Positions 45,163 through 55,847 of a stretch of DNA of 64,000 bases are shown in pieces. The notes beneath the pieces were generated by a model. The model was not told the origin of the DNA. It searched no databases and saw only the letters and a program-made list of their open reading frames with translations. Made by a program: the position numbers and the translations under genes. Location: positions 131,001 through 195,000 of the forward strand of contig NZ_CP150265.1 in NCBI RefSeq assembly GCF_037976325.1, read 5' to 3'. Position 1 is the first letter of the stretch. Every line of letters starts with the position of its first letter. The stretch comes from Paenibacillus sp. FSL K6-3182. Its GTDB lineage: Bacteria; Bacillota; Bacilli; Paenibacillales; Paenibacillaceae.

Positions 45163-47394
45163 TTGGTTAACAAATCGGTGTGGAAGGGTGCTTTAGCTGC
45201 TGCTATTACCGTTAGTCTAGGGGCTATGCCGTTCACGGCAATGGCTGATGCGGGTGCAGGCAATACAGTGCAACTGCGAATTATGGAAACGTCGGACCTG
45301 CACGTGAACATGATGAACTATGACTATTTTGCGGACAAGCCTACTGATGAATATGGGTTCGCGAAGACGGCTACGCTCATCAAGAAAGCGCGGGAGGAAG
45401 CTCCGAACAGTCTATTATTTGATAATGGCGATTTGATACAAGGAAATCCCCTAGGTGATTATGTCGCTACGGTTGATAAGCTGAAGCAGGGCGAGACGCA
45501 TCCGGTGTACAAAGCTATGAATTTGCTTAACTACGATGCAGGCAACTTAGGCAATCATGAATTCAATTATGGCTTATCGTTTCTGGACACCTCGCTCGCG
45601 GGTGCAGACTTTCCTTATGTAAATGCAAACATTTATAAAGTAGATGGAGACAAGGATGAGACGAATGATGTTAATTTGTTTAAGCCTTATCTCATTATTG
45701 ATAAAGAGGTAACAGACAGCAAGGGCGCGAAGCATAAGCTGAAGGTTGGCGTGATTGGATTTGTGCCTCCGCAAATTACAACATGGGACAAAGCTCATCT
45801 AGAAGGCAAGGTTATCGTTAAGGATATTGTCAAAACGGCAGAAAAGTTTGTACCGGAAATGAAAGCGAAGGGAGCGGATATCATTGTTGCGATTCCGCAC
45901 TCGGGCTTTGAAGATATCCCGCAATCAGAGCTCATGGAAAATTCGGTGCTCTATTTAAGCAAAGTTGCTGGCATTAATGCGATTTTGTTCGGACATGCGC
46001 ATAAAGTATTCCCTGACAAATCGTTTGAAGGAAAAACGGGTGTCGATCTCGCCAAAGGAACGATTAACGGAGTGCCTGCGGTTGAACCGGGCTTCTGGGG
46101 AAATAATCTTGGGATTATTGATTTAACACTGGAGAATAAGGATGGGAAATGGGCCGTTGTTGATTCGAAAAGCACGGTTAAGCCTATCTTTGATTCGGTA
46201 AATAAGGTACCTCTTGTAGAAGCTGACAAAGCTGTTGTCGATGCGGTGAAAGAGGATCATGAGCATACGCTGGCGTATGTGCGAGGGCCTGTCGGCAAGA
46301 CGACAGCGTCAATCAACAGCTGGTTTGCTCTTGTTCAAGATGATCCATCCATTCAAATCGTTACGAATGCACAAAAATGGTATGTAGAGAAGCAGCTGCA
46401 GGGAACGGAATATGAAGGGCTTCCTGTTCTTTCGGCAGGAGCGCCGTTTAAGGCTGGCGGCCGCCAAGGACCGAACTATTATACCAATATTCAGGCGGGC
46501 GATATTGCAATCAAGAATGTTGCCGATTTGTATTTGTACTCGAATACTGTGAATGCTGTACTCGTCACAGGAGCGGAGATTAAAGAATGGCTCGAGTGGT
46601 CAGCTGGTCAATTCAAGCAGATCGATGCAGCGAGCACAGAGAAGCAAGAGCTGATCAATTATGATTTTCCAACGTACAACTTCGATGTCATTGACGGTGT
46701 GACCTATCAGATCGATGTTGCACAACCGACGAAGTATGAAGCTGGCGGCGCGCTCAAGAACGAAAGCGCGAAGCGGATCGTTAATTTGCAGTTTGAAGGA
46801 AAACCAATTAAGGCGGATCAGAAATTCGTTGTTGCAACGAACAACTACCGTGCATCTTCTAGCAAATTCGCTAACCCGGACGGCAAACGTATTATCCTTG
46901 CGTCCCCGGATGAGAACCGCCAGGTTGTCATTGACTACATTCGCTCCTTCAAGACGATTGATCCGGCAGCGGATGGCAACTGGTCGCTAGCGGCAATTAA
47001 TGACACCGTGAACGTGACAATCAAGACATCACCGGAAGCAAAGAGTGCAGCGGAAGCGAATAAGTTGACTTCCTACACGGGTGATACAGCTGACGGTTAT
47101 GCAGAATTTAAGCTTAATCTAAGTGCGAAGTCAGTAGTGTTGCCGGTAGAACCAACAAAACCGATAACACCAACAACACCGACGAAGCCGACAGAGCCAG
47201 CTAAACCTGAGAAGCCAACGACTTCTGTTCCAACGACTCCTCAAGCTTCGGTGTATACGGTTAAAGCAGGGGATACTCTTTATGCAATAGCTTTGGAACA
47301 CGGAACGACGTGGCAGAAATTAGCCAGCTACAATAAGCTAAAGAACCCAAATAGAATCTATCCGGGTCAAAGCATAAAGATTCCGGCCAAATAA
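45163..47394 (+). CDS. Secreted 5'-nucleotidase / 2',3'-cyclic phosphodiesterase with C-terminal LysM
   Basis: A 743-residue protein from TTG 45163, 8 bases after AAGGAGG (45148-45154); the open frame reaches back to 45109 but would include the ribosome site. Signal peptide about 1-28 (AMA-D). The metallophosphatase domain shows METSDLHVN, NLGNHEFNYG, AIPHSGFED and FGHAHKVF, and the C-terminal nucleotidase domain shows TGAEIKEWLEWSA and TNNYRASSS. A Pro/Thr/Lys linker leads to one LysM domain (YTVKAGDTLYAIA to YPGQSIKIP), which would hold the enzyme in the wall. It salvages phosphate and nucleosides from external nucleotides. Single gene with terminator. Confidence 0.92.
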   Translation: MVNKSVWKGALAAAITVSLGAMPFTAMADAGAGNTVQLRIMETSDLHVNMMNYDYFADKPTDEYGFAKTATLIKKAREEAPNSLLFDNGDLIQGNPLGDYVATVDKLKQGETHPVYKAMNLLNYDAGNLGNHEFNYGLSFLDTSLAGADFPYVNANIYKVDGDKDETNDVNLFKPYLIIDKEVTDSKGAKHKLKVGVIGFVPPQITTWDKAHLEGKVIVKDIVKTAEKFVPEMKAKGADIIVAIPHSGFEDIPQSELMENSVLYLSKVAGINAILFGHAHKVFPDKSFEGKTGVDLAKGTINGVPAVEPGFWGNNLGIIDLTLENKDGKWAVVDSKSTVKPIFDSVNKVPLVEADKAVVDAVKEDHEHTLAYVRGPVGKTTASINSWFALVQDDPSIQIVTNAQKWYVEKQLQGTEYEGLPVLSAGAPFKAGGRQGPNYYTNIQAGDIAIKNVADLYLYSNTVNAVLVTGAEIKEWLEWSAGQFKQIDAASTEKQELINYDFPTYNFDVIDGVTYQIDVAQPTKYEAGGALKNESAKRIVNLQFEGKPIKADQKFVVATNNYRASSSKFANPDGKRIILASPDENRQVVIDYIRSFKTIDPAADGNWSLAAINDTVNVTIKTSPEAKSAAEANKLTSYTGDTADGYAEFKLNLSAKSVVLPVEPTKPITPTTPTKPTEPAKPEKPTTSVPTTPQASVYTVKAGDTLYAIALEHGTTWQKLASYNKLKNPNRIYPGQSIKIPAK

Positions 47395-47409
47395 TCGATT
47401 CGCATTGAT

Positions 47410-47452
47410 AAAAAGACGTTTTCCGCGTAATCTTAGCGGGAAGCGTCTTTTT
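47410..47452 (+). terminator. Terminator after the 5'-nucleotidase gene
   Basis: Stem AAAAAGACGTTTTCCGC/GCGGGAAGCGTCTTTTT with one mismatch and wobble, ending in T residues. Confidence 0.8.
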
Positions 47453-47552
47453 CTAATACAAACAGAAAATGCGATCGTATGATCAAGGCTAGAATGGGCT
47501 TATAATAAGACGTTATTGCTGCTTTTAAAAATAGATTAGGGGGCTATACGAC

Positions 47553-48062
47553 ATGCGCATTTATTCGTTTCCGCCTGTTATCGATGAGCGATCACGCGTA
47601 CTGATTCTTGGGACAGCACCAAGCGTTAAATCGCTTGAGCATAAGCAATTTTATGGACACCCGCAAAACTTTATGTGGAAAATTATATATCGTTTATTTA
47701 ATGAGTCAGACCCAGACCCTGTGTATGACAACCGTCTCGCATTCTTAAAGGAGCATCGCTTAGCGTTATGGGATGTTATCGAATCTTGCGAGCGCGAAGG
47801 CAGCTTGGATGTGAACATACGTGGAATCGTACCGCAGAAGCTGCCGGAGCTTGTAACCAAATATCCAGAGCTGCGCTGCTTTGCATTTAACGGAAGCAAG
47901 GCATACGATACCTTTCAGAAATTTTATAAAGGGCATGAAAGCTTTCGAAGCATCACGTTACTCAAGCTGCCTTCCTCCAGTCCGATTCCAACTCCGCGTA
48001 TGCGAACGCTCGAAGATCGTGTGGAGGCATGGCGTGAAATCGTACCGTTTGCGACAAGTTAA
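47553..48062 (+). CDS. DNA-deoxyinosine glycosylase (uracil-DNA-glycosylase family 6-like)
   Basis: A 169-residue protein with LILGTAPSVKSLEHKQFYGHPQNFMW near the N-terminus (the substrate-pocket motif of the family, residues 17-42 approximately) and LLKLPSSSPIPT near the C-terminus (DNA-contact loop). Family 6 members remove hypoxanthine arising from adenine deamination. GGGGG lies about 9 bases before the ATG. It is a single gene; the spacing to ywiB is about 75 bases. Confidence 0.82.
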   Translation: MRIYSFPPVIDERSRVLILGTAPSVKSLEHKQFYGHPQNFMWKIIYRLFNESDPDPVYDNRLAFLKEHRLALWDVIESCEREGSLDVNIRGIVPQKLPELVTKYPELRCFAFNGSKAYDTFQKFYKGHESFRSITLLKLPSSSPIPTPRMRTLEDRVEAWREIVPFATS

Positions 48063-48138
48063 CCGGGCTCTAGCGTTGAAATTCGGAGCCTACCTGTATA
48101 TAGTAGTTACATAAGATTAGACTGATAACAGGAGCAAG

Positions 48139-48612
48139 ATGATGGCAGACAGCAGGAAAGTGCGAATTACATTGGAGAGTGTGCAGGATGGAAGCTCGCA
48201 TACTCATGCTTACAAAGGGGATTGGTTCCGCAAGGAGAAATCCATATTTATCCGCTACATCGAGCCGGCAGTGGAAGGCGATACAGAAGCTGGTGAAATA
48301 CGGACACTTATTCGATACCGGCCGGAAGAAATGTCAGTTGTGCGGCGCGGCGCTATAGAATCGGAGCAGCTTTTTGTTCCTGGACATAGGAGAGCTGGCA
48401 GCTATCAATCACAAATGACATCTTTATCGCTTGAAGCAGAAACGCTGCAGCTGCGGCTTCATGCGCCGGGTGAAGATGGTGTAATGAAAGTGATGGACAC
48501 ATTGCCCGATCAGCTTCCTTTTACACTTGAATGGGAGTATGAATTGTACGTTGGTGATCAAATGTCGGGTCGGTTTCATATCTGGCTCCATATACAGGAG
48601 GAACAAAATTAA
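48139..48612 (+). CDS. ywiB: DUF1934 family beta-barrel protein, YwiB-like
   Basis: A 157-residue lipocalin-like all-beta protein of unknown function ([51 protein letters not shown]). ywiB accompanies argS in many Bacillales, and here the two overlap (TAATG at 48612), implying coupled translation. The start is ATGATG with AGGAG upstream; the second ATG (48142) has better spacing. Confidence 0.85.
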   Translation: MMADSRKVRITLESVQDGSSHTHAYKGDWFRKEKSIFIRYIEPAVEGDTEAGEIRTLIRYRPEEMSVVRRGAIESEQLFVPGHRRAGSYQSQMTSLSLEAETLQLRLHAPGEDGVMKVMDTLPDQLPFTLEWEYELYVGDQMSGRFHIWLHIQEEQN

Positions 48613-50291
48613 TGAATGCAAATGTATTAGAGAAGATGTATGAACAAGTCAAAGCAGCGATCGCAGATGCAGCGGTAGCGGCTGGTTTGGCAGCGCGGGA
48701 AGAGCTTCCGGCGTTTGTGCTTGAAGTTCCTAAGGATAAATCGCACGGAGATTTGGCAACAAATGCAGCGATGCAGCTGACGAAGCTGGCGAAGAAGAAC
48801 CCTCGTCAAATCGCTGAGGCGATTATTGCGCATTTGGATACGAAGCAAGCTTCTATTCAAGCAGCGGAAATTGCAGGCCCGGGCTTTATTAACTTCCGTA
48901 TGGATAACAGCTATCTCTATCCGGTTGTGGCTGCAGCGCTTGAAGCGGGAGAAAACTATGGACGTACTTCGGATGGTTCCGGCAAAAGTGTACAGGTAGA
49001 GTTCGTGAGCGCGAATCCTACGGGCAGCCTGCATCTTGGACATGCTCGCGGTGCCGCAGTTGGCGATTCATTGTGCAATGTACTTGATTATGCGGGATAT
49101 GATGTTACGCGCGAATATTATATTAATGATGCGGGCAAGCAGGTGGAGAACCTAGCTGTATCCATTGAAGCTCGTTACCGTCAAGCGCTTGGTCAAGCGG
49201 CGGAAATGCCGGAGGATGGTTATTATGGCGAGGACATCATTGGTTTTGCAAAACTTCTTGTCGAGCAAGAAGGCGATAAGCTGCTGGAATTGCCGGATCA
49301 AGAACGTTTTACGTTTTTCCGCCAGTTTGGCCTTGAGCGGGAGCTAGACAAAATTAAACGCGATCTCGGAAGATTCCGCGTCAGTTTTGACGTTTGGTAC
49401 AGTGAAACAGCATTATACGAGAGCGGACAAGTGGAGCAAGGTCTTGCAACGCTGAAGGCGACAGGGCATGTCTATGAAGAAGAAGGAGCGACATGGCTGT
49501 CTACCATGACTTTTGGCGACGACAAAAACCGCGTGCTCGTGAAAAATGACGGCTCATATACCTATTTGACGCCGGATATCGCATATCATATGGATAAATA
49601 CGGACGCGGCTTCGATCAGATGATCAACATTTGGGGTGCCGATCACCATGGCTATATTCCGCGTGTGAAAGCAGCGATGGAGGCACTGGGCAACGATCCG
49701 AAGAAACTGACCGTGTTAATTGCACAGATGGTCAGCTTGTTCCAGAACGGCGAGAAAATGAAAATGTCGAAGCGTACGGGCAAAGCGGTTACTATGCAGG
49801 ATCTGATGGATGAGGTAGGCATCGATGCGATTCGTTACTTCTTCTCCATGCGGAGCATGGATTCGCATCTTGATTTCGATATGGATTTGGCGATCTCTAC
49901 TTCAAATGAGAACCCTGTGTTCTATGTTCAATATGCGCACGCTCGGATTTGCAGTATTTTCAGGCAAGCGGAGGAACAAGGCATTGTTCTTAAATCCACA
50001 GACTCTATCGATTTCAGCAAGCTGACTGCCGAGGGCGAGTTCGATCTTCTTCGTAAAGTTGGTGAGCTGCCGCAGGAGATCTCTGAGGCTGCAGCACAAT
50101 ATGCGCCTCATCGTCTTATTCGTTATGTATACGAGCTGGCTTCCCAGTTCCACAGCTATTATAGAGCGGAGCGCGTCATCACAGAAGATGCTGAGCAATC
50201 GCAAGCGCGCTTAGCCTTGCTTGGTGCCGTACGTATTGCTATTGCGAACGTGCTTCGTTTGGTCGGCGTTTCTGCTCCAGAACGCATGTAA
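48612..50291 (+). CDS. argS: Arginyl-tRNA synthetase
   Basis: A 559-residue class I synthetase with the N-terminal Add1 domain (1-110), HLGHARGA as the HIGH motif (near residue 140), [10 protein letters not shown] as the KMSKS motif (near 380) and a C-terminal DALR anticodon-binding domain ending [15 protein letters not shown]. It charges tRNA-Arg. GGAGG lies 7 bases before the ATG. Confidence 0.97.
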   Translation: MNANVLEKMYEQVKAAIADAAVAAGLAAREELPAFVLEVPKDKSHGDLATNAAMQLTKLAKKNPRQIAEAIIAHLDTKQASIQAAEIAGPGFINFRMDNSYLYPVVAAALEAGENYGRTSDGSGKSVQVEFVSANPTGSLHLGHARGAAVGDSLCNVLDYAGYDVTREYYINDAGKQVENLAVSIEARYRQALGQAAEMPEDGYYGEDIIGFAKLLVEQEGDKLLELPDQERFTFFRQFGLERELDKIKRDLGRFRVSFDVWYSETALYESGQVEQGLATLKATGHVYEEEGATWLSTMTFGDDKNRVLVKNDGSYTYLTPDIAYHMDKYGRGFDQMINIWGADHHGYIPRVKAAMEALGNDPKKLTVLIAQMVSLFQNGEKMKMSKRTGKAVTMQDLMDEVGIDAIRYFFSMRSMDSHLDFDMDLAISTSNENPVFYVQYAHARICSIFRQAEEQGIVLKSTDSIDFSKLTAEGEFDLLRKVGELPQEISEAAAQYAPHRLIRYVYELASQFHSYYRAERVITEDAEQSQARLALLGAVRIAIANVLRLVGVSAPERM

Positions 50292-50309
50292 GCTTTGTTT
50301 CATAAAAAT

Positions 50310-50340
50310 AAACCGTGGACTCATACTTTATCCACGGTTT
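50310..50340 (-). terminator. Terminator of the subtilase gene, overlapping its 3' end
   Basis: A perfect 10-base stem AAACCGTGGA/TCCACGGTTT (50310-50319 with 50331-50340). In the minus-strand transcript it is followed by ATTTTTATG. It overlaps the last codons of the S8 gene and lies after argS. Confidence 0.7.
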
Positions 50341-51457
50341 GCATCATACGCATCACGTCAAGCTCGCCGATCGTTCGGCGGGCTTTACTGCCTCTAAGGG
50401 GCTGAACGGATCGTTTAATAATTGTCTTGATCTCGGTAGGCGTAAGTCCCGGCTTATGTGCGAGCAGAAGCGCGATTGCTCCGCTGACATGCGAGGTGGC
50501 CATGGAGGTTCCACTCATTTCATTGTATTTGCCGCGCAGCCATGCGGATACGATTTTGTCGCCAGGTGCGTAAACGTCAATATAGGAGCCTCGATTGCTG
50601 AAAGGTGCAACGCGGCGGAGTTTATTCGTAGCGCCAACAGCAATCGTTTGAGGGTAGCGTGCCGGATAATCAACGGAACGGCGCTTCCCGTCATTGCCGG
50701 AGGAAGCAACGATAATGACACCTGCATTGTGAGCGTTAATGACAGCTCCAAGCAGCGCTTTGCTTTTTGTCTTCATACCGAAGCTCATGTTGATGACGTT
50801 CATGCGATTGCGGATACACCATTCAATACCGAGAATAATGTCGGATACGAAGGCGCTCCCATTATGGTCAAAAGCTTTGACAGGCGAGATTAACGCCCGC
50901 GGGGCTACGCCAATCATGCCCTGTAATTGATTTGCTGCGGCGATGGTACCTGCAATATGTGTACCATGACCGTTATCATCATGAGGGAGCATGCTGCGAT
51001 TGAGAAGGTTGATGCCCCTAGAGAGTGATTGGCGAAGATCTGGATGGCTGAAATCAGCTCCTGTATCGATGACGCCGACTTTGACCCGGTGACCGGTTGT
51101 CGTGCTCCAAGCCAGCGGGGCTTTAATCTGGTTTACACCCCAGGGGATGCCCTTATCTACAATAATCGACTTTTGTGGAGAAGAATGCACGCTGATTTTA
51201 CAATCTTTCTCAATCCAAACACGCCCGGCGAATCGCTCTAATGATTCCTCGGCCGGCAATGTGCAGGCTATTCCAAGAATGCTGGGCATTTGTCTAATGC
51301 TTTTTTGCGGTAAAGATGATGAAGTGACTTTAGGCAATTGCTGTAGGAAGTATCGGTAGTCGCTCGCACGCTGAAAGCGAATGATACGCTTAACAGTCGT
51401 TGTGTCCGTGCGAGCCATCGTATCCTGCAACATACGGATGAAAGCGACGGTGTCCAA
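50321..51457 (-). CDS. Subtilisin-like serine peptidase (S8)
   Basis: From TTG 51457 (GGGAGGGG upstream; open frame to 51484) about 378 residues. The N-terminal 100 residues look like a pro-region, and the peptidase domain has the triad Asp in VIDTGADFSHPDL, His in NGHGTHIAGT and Ser in GTSMATSHVSG, with the oxyanion Asn in ASSGNDG. There is no clear signal peptide, so it may be intracellular or exported by another route. It is a single gene, convergent with argS. Confidence 0.9.
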   Translation of the reverse strand: MDTVAFIRMLQDTMARTDTTTVKRIIRFQRASDYRYFLQQLPKVTSSSLPQKSIRQMPSILGIACTLPAEESLERFAGRVWIEKDCKISVHSSPQKSIIVDKGIPWGVNQIKAPLAWSTTTGHRVKVGVIDTGADFSHPDLRQSLSRGINLLNRSMLPHDDNGHGTHIAGTIAAANQLQGMIGVAPRALISPVKAFDHNGSAFVSDIILGIEWCIRNRMNVINMSFGMKTKSKALLGAVINAHNAGVIIVASSGNDGKRRSVDYPARYPQTIAVGATNKLRRVAPFSNRGSYIDVYAPGDKIVSAWLRGKYNEMSGTSMATSHVSGAIALLLAHKPGLTPTEIKTIIKRSVQPLRGSKARRTIGELDVMRMMQTVDKV

Positions 51458-51917
51458 ACTTGGCTTCCCCTCCCGACGGACCATGCTGAACTATTGTATG
51501 AACGAGCGCTCTATAACGCATGAGCAACTTGCCTTTTTTCACATAATTAGGCTGAAAACCGTGTCAAAAATCGACTGGGGACATACGATGAACAAAGAGT
51601 TCTCAGGGACTCTTACGACCAAGGTGCGTTGCCTCGTGTCATGGCCGGATGGATACAGTCAAAGCGGAAGGACTATCCTTTCGCTTTTTGCATAGAAGTC
51701 CAAGCTATACCGCAGCAGCGTGGTCCGCTTGCTTTTTTGCAGGAAATAGGTTTTACTATACTGTGACTAGCGTAAACGACGGGTGCGAGCCTCTGGCAGT
51801 TACCGATCGTTTTGCGATTAAATGTGAGCGGTGTATAAGAGAATAACGTACACGATCCTTGCATTTTATAGGTAAGAACGAGTACATAAATTGAATGGCA
51901 AGAGAGGATGTGTCCAT
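51458..51917. other. Intergenic region between the subtilase gene and rpoE, with a possible short transcript
   Basis: No large gene is seen. A 35-codon plus-strand frame (51588-51695) has GGGGA 7 bases before its ATG, and a terminator-like hairpin (51661-51689, stem AAAGCGGAAGGA/TCCTTTCGCTTT with one mismatch and TTTTT) overlaps its end. A weak SigA-like pair, TTGCGA 51812-51817 and TATAAG 51834-51839 (16 apart), may serve rpoE. Confidence 0.35.
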
Positions 51918-52490
51918 ATGAGCAGCAGCAATTTCACGTTAAAGCTGGATCCTGAACGTATGAAGGAAATGCCTATGGTCGATTTGGCCTTTGAAGTGCT
52001 GAAAGCGGCTAATACGCCTTACTACTATCGCGATCTAATGATGGAGATCGCTAAAATACGCGGTCTTTCCGCAGACGGAATCAACCAGTTCATCGCCCAA
52101 GTGTATACAGAAATCAACATTGATGGACGTTTCGCTTGCGTTGGCAGCAACATGTGGGGACTGAAACGCTGGTATCCAGTTGAGCGTTCTGAAGATCCTG
52201 TAGGTAATGCGAAGCGTACGCGTATCATTAACGATGATGATGATCTCGAAGATGATGATGTATTTGCGGACGAAGAAGAGGATACTTACGCAGAGGCTGA
52301 AGAAGACTACGATGTATTCGACGAGGACCGCGAGGACTTCGAAGAGGCAGAAGAGGAAGCTGAAGTCGATGAGGAAGTTGGAATCGACGACGAGGAGCTG
52401 GACGAGGAAGAAGTCGACGGTGAACTCGATGCGGATGATGATGAGTCGGATGATGAGGAATTTGAAGACGACGACGAGTCTGACAAGTAA
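51918..52490 (+). CDS. rpoE: RNA polymerase delta subunit
   Basis: A 190-residue protein from ATG 51918 (GAGAGGATG upstream). The N-terminal HARE-HTH domain (about 10-85, MVDLAFEVLKAANTPYYYRD) binds RNA polymerase, and the C-terminal half is a disordered tail almost entirely Asp/Glu, which displaces nucleic acid and speeds recycling. The order rpoE-pyrG-spo0F matches B. subtilis. The tail explains the unusual base composition at 52230-52490. Confidence 0.95.
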   Translation: MSSSNFTLKLDPERMKEMPMVDLAFEVLKAANTPYYYRDLMMEIAKIRGLSADGINQFIAQVYTEINIDGRFACVGSNMWGLKRWYPVERSEDPVGNAKRTRIINDDDDLEDDDVFADEEEDTYAEAEEDYDVFDEDREDFEEAEEEAEVDEEVGIDDEELDEEEVDGELDADDDESDDEEFEDDDESDK

Positions 52491-52625
52491 ATGTTTGCTG
52501 AAAGTATAAGGCGGTTTAAGCACCCAGCTTATCCTCCTTCTTATACTTTTCTGCGGTACGAGCTCTGCTCTATACAGATGGCTTAGTCGTTTGAACTGGC
52601 GTGAGGAATATCCAGTCAGTTTCGC

Positions 52626-52666
52626 TTGACAGTTGCTAGGAGCGCAGAGTAAACTATCTCATGGGC
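52626..52666 (+). promoter_or_regulatory. pyrG promoter with GGGC transcript start
   Basis: TTGACA (52626-52631) and TAAACT (52650-52655) are 18 bases apart, and GGGC starts at 52663, 8 bases past the -10. In B. subtilis the pyrG transcript starts GGGC, and slippage adding extra G residues at low CTP controls attenuation. The same layout is seen here. Confidence 0.5.
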
Positions 52667-52812
52667 TTAAGATTCGGTTAACAAATAACGCATACAAGCG
52701 CAAACGACTCGTTTTCGTCTTTTGACGAGAAGGTCAAGTTTCGCGGTGAAATAGAAGTGGAGCATAACGCATTGCTGATGCTTGCTTGTATTTTTATATA
52801 TGCCAAAAAAGG

Positions 52813-52847
52813 AAAAGTGCCCCGTTGCTACGGGTGTCACTTTTTTT
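52813..52847 (+). terminator. Leader attenuator of pyrG
   Basis: A stem AAAAGTG/CACTTTT extended by CCCG/CGGG is followed by seven T residues, about 150 bases into the leader and 130 before the pyrG start. The CCCC run (52820-52823) in the 5' arm could pair with extra G residues at the transcript start and act as antiterminator when CTP is low. Confidence 0.65.
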
Positions 52848-52959
52848 GTTTGTGAGGGATGGGTCTGTAGGATGCATTCCCACAAATTGGATGGATAGGC
52901 GGAGTGTATCCGCATCCATGTTTATCGAGTAAATGGGCAAACCTAAACATTAACCATAG

Positions 52960-54582
<1,623 letters not shown>

Positions 54583-54646
54583 TATATTGCATTTTTGATC
54601 AATGGCAGATTCTTTAACAACAACAGATAAGTTTTTCTCTTAACGA

Positions 54647-54674
54647 GAAGGATTATATACCCACTTTAGCGAAT
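54647..54674 (+). promoter_or_regulatory. Sigma-H promoter of spo0F
   Basis: GAAGGATTA (54647-54655) and AGCGAAT (54668-54674) are separated by 12 bases and match RnAGGAwww-N12-RnnGAAT, the sigma-H consensus, at all defined positions. spo0F is under sigma-H control in B. subtilis. Confidence 0.7.
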
Positions 54675-54738
54675 ATATTAACGATTATGGAAGAGTTGGC
54701 CATTTTCTGGGTAAACACATTTGCGGGGGGATTTGGAG

Positions 54739-55137
54739 TTGGATAAGAAGAAAGTGTTGATCGTTGATGATCAGAACGGTATTCGCGTATTGCTTATGGA
54801 AGTTTTCAGCAGCGAGGGCTATAATACGTTCCAAGCGTCTAATGGCAAGCTGGCTTTGGAAATCGTCAAGAACGATGCTCCTGATCTTGTTCTGTTGGAT
54901 ATGAAAATTCCCGGCATGGATGGTTTGGAAATTTTAAAGCATGTGAAAGCTATCGACCGAAACATTAAAGTCATCATGATGACCGCATATGGTGAATTGG
55001 ATATGATTAAAGAAGCGACGGATCTCGGGGCATTAATGCACTTTACGAAACCTTTCGACATCGATGAGATGCGAATTGCGGTTAATATGCAGCTGCGAGG
55101 CGGCAACTCCACAAGTCGTTTTGCAATAGGCTCCTGA
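54739..55137 (+). CDS. spo0F: Sporulation phosphorelay response regulator Spo0F
   Basis: A 132-residue single-domain receiver from TTG 54739, 7 bases after GGGGGGA; TTG 54733 and the open frame to 54721 are alternatives. Phospho-acceptor Asp54 ([11 protein letters not shown]), the acidic pair Asp10-Asp11, Thr in MMTAYGE and Lys in FTKPFD are all present, with Asp54 at the same number as in B. subtilis. It takes phosphate from sporulation kinases, such as the one at 11254, and passes it to Spo0B. It lies after pyrG as in B. subtilis and ends in a terminator. Confidence 0.95.
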   Translation: MDKKKVLIVDDQNGIRVLLMEVFSSEGYNTFQASNGKLALEIVKNDAPDLVLLDMKIPGMDGLEILKHVKAIDRNIKVIMMTAYGELDMIKEATDLGALMHFTKPFDIDEMRIAVNMQLRGGNSTSRFAIGS

Positions 55138-55147
55138 TTTAGCAAAT

Positions 55148-55187
55148 AAACGGTATCGTCTCTTACTTGAAGGCGATGCCGTTTTTT
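55148..55187 (+). terminator. Terminator after spo0F
   Basis: An 11-base stem with one mismatch AAACGGTATCG/CGATGCCGTTT is followed by a T run. Confidence 0.85.
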
Positions 55188-55235
55188 TATTTATTGGCAA
55201 TAGCAAAACAAGCTTTACTATTCCAAGGCTCATTA

Positions 55236-55244
55236 TGTTATAAT
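55236..55244 (+). promoter_or_regulatory. Extended -10 promoter ahead of the fbaA remnant
   Basis: TGTTATAAT is an extended -10 element. It precedes an intact-looking ribosome site (GGAGG near 55273) and the fbaA fossil, so it is probably the old fbaA promoter; it may now help transcribe murA. Confidence 0.45.
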
Positions 55245-55314
55245 GTCTCAGAATGACAAGTCGGACCGAGCTGGAGGAAGAAAGATAACATTTACGAGGA
55301 AGACAGCGATCTTG

Positions 55315-55700
55315 TTAGTTCCTATGAATGAATTTTGCCAGGCGCTTATAGCAAGCGAGAAACAGTAGTCCAGTTCAACACAGACATCAGGGTAATTACA
55401 CAAACGATTGTTGAAGCTGCTAAGGAAGAAAAATCACCGTTTATTTGCAAGGTCAGCGAAAGCGCCTTGAAATATATGGGATTCAATTCACTGCTGCAAT
55501 GGCGTGTGCCGGGGCCAAAAAAAATCTAGTCTTCCAATCGATTTGATTTTGATCATGATTTCAGTTTCAGTATCCCTTTGAGAGAAACATGTTGCTTTTA
55601 CAAATACAATTTCAAGAAAACAAATAGCTAACGCTGATTCGTTGGAACTACGCCAATACTTGACAGCTGTGCGAATTGAGAAGCTGGCTGTTACTAACAA
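55315..55700 (+). pseudogene. fbaA: Decayed class II fructose-bisphosphate aldolase gene (fbaA remnant)
   Basis: One frame at 55315-55365 reads LVPMNEFCQAL, matching the FbaA start LVSMNEFLNKAL. The frame then shifts, and 55335-55529 reads VVQFNTDIRVITQTIVEAAKEE (split), KSPFICKVSESALKYMGF, matching [41 protein letters not shown] of intact FbaA (residues about 18-56). Weaker traces (FDHDFS like LDHGSSF; NYANT like EYAHA) persist to about 55700 through several stops and frame changes, and the last two-thirds of the gene is missing. In B. subtilis fbaA lies exactly here, between spo0F and murA. A functional aldolase is presumably elsewhere in the genome. Confidence 0.8.
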
Positions 55701-55753
55701 AAATCCGTTTGTTCGGAAGTAACAACTATGTGTAATAACAGGAGCAAAGGAAT

Positions 55754-55807
55754 AAACCGCCTCATAACGGCAAGTGGGTTTAACACTCGCTTGCTTTGGC
55801 GGTTTTT
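55754..55807 (+). terminator. Terminator before murA
   Basis: An outer 8-base stem AAACCGCC/GGCGGTTT with an inner GCAAG/CTTGC helix is followed by TTTTT. It probably once ended the fbaA transcript. Confidence 0.75.
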
Positions 55808-55847
55808 CCTTTATTCTCTTCCAATCTACGGGAGGAACTATAATTAG

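Noticed and set aside
50315..50893. 192-codon plus-strand frame after argS
   Set aside because: It is antisense to the subtilase gene, whose catalytic motifs are clear, and has no ribosome site.
52035..52523. 162-codon minus-strand frame rich in Phe, Leu and Val
   Set aside because: It is the reverse of the acidic tail of the RNA polymerase delta subunit.
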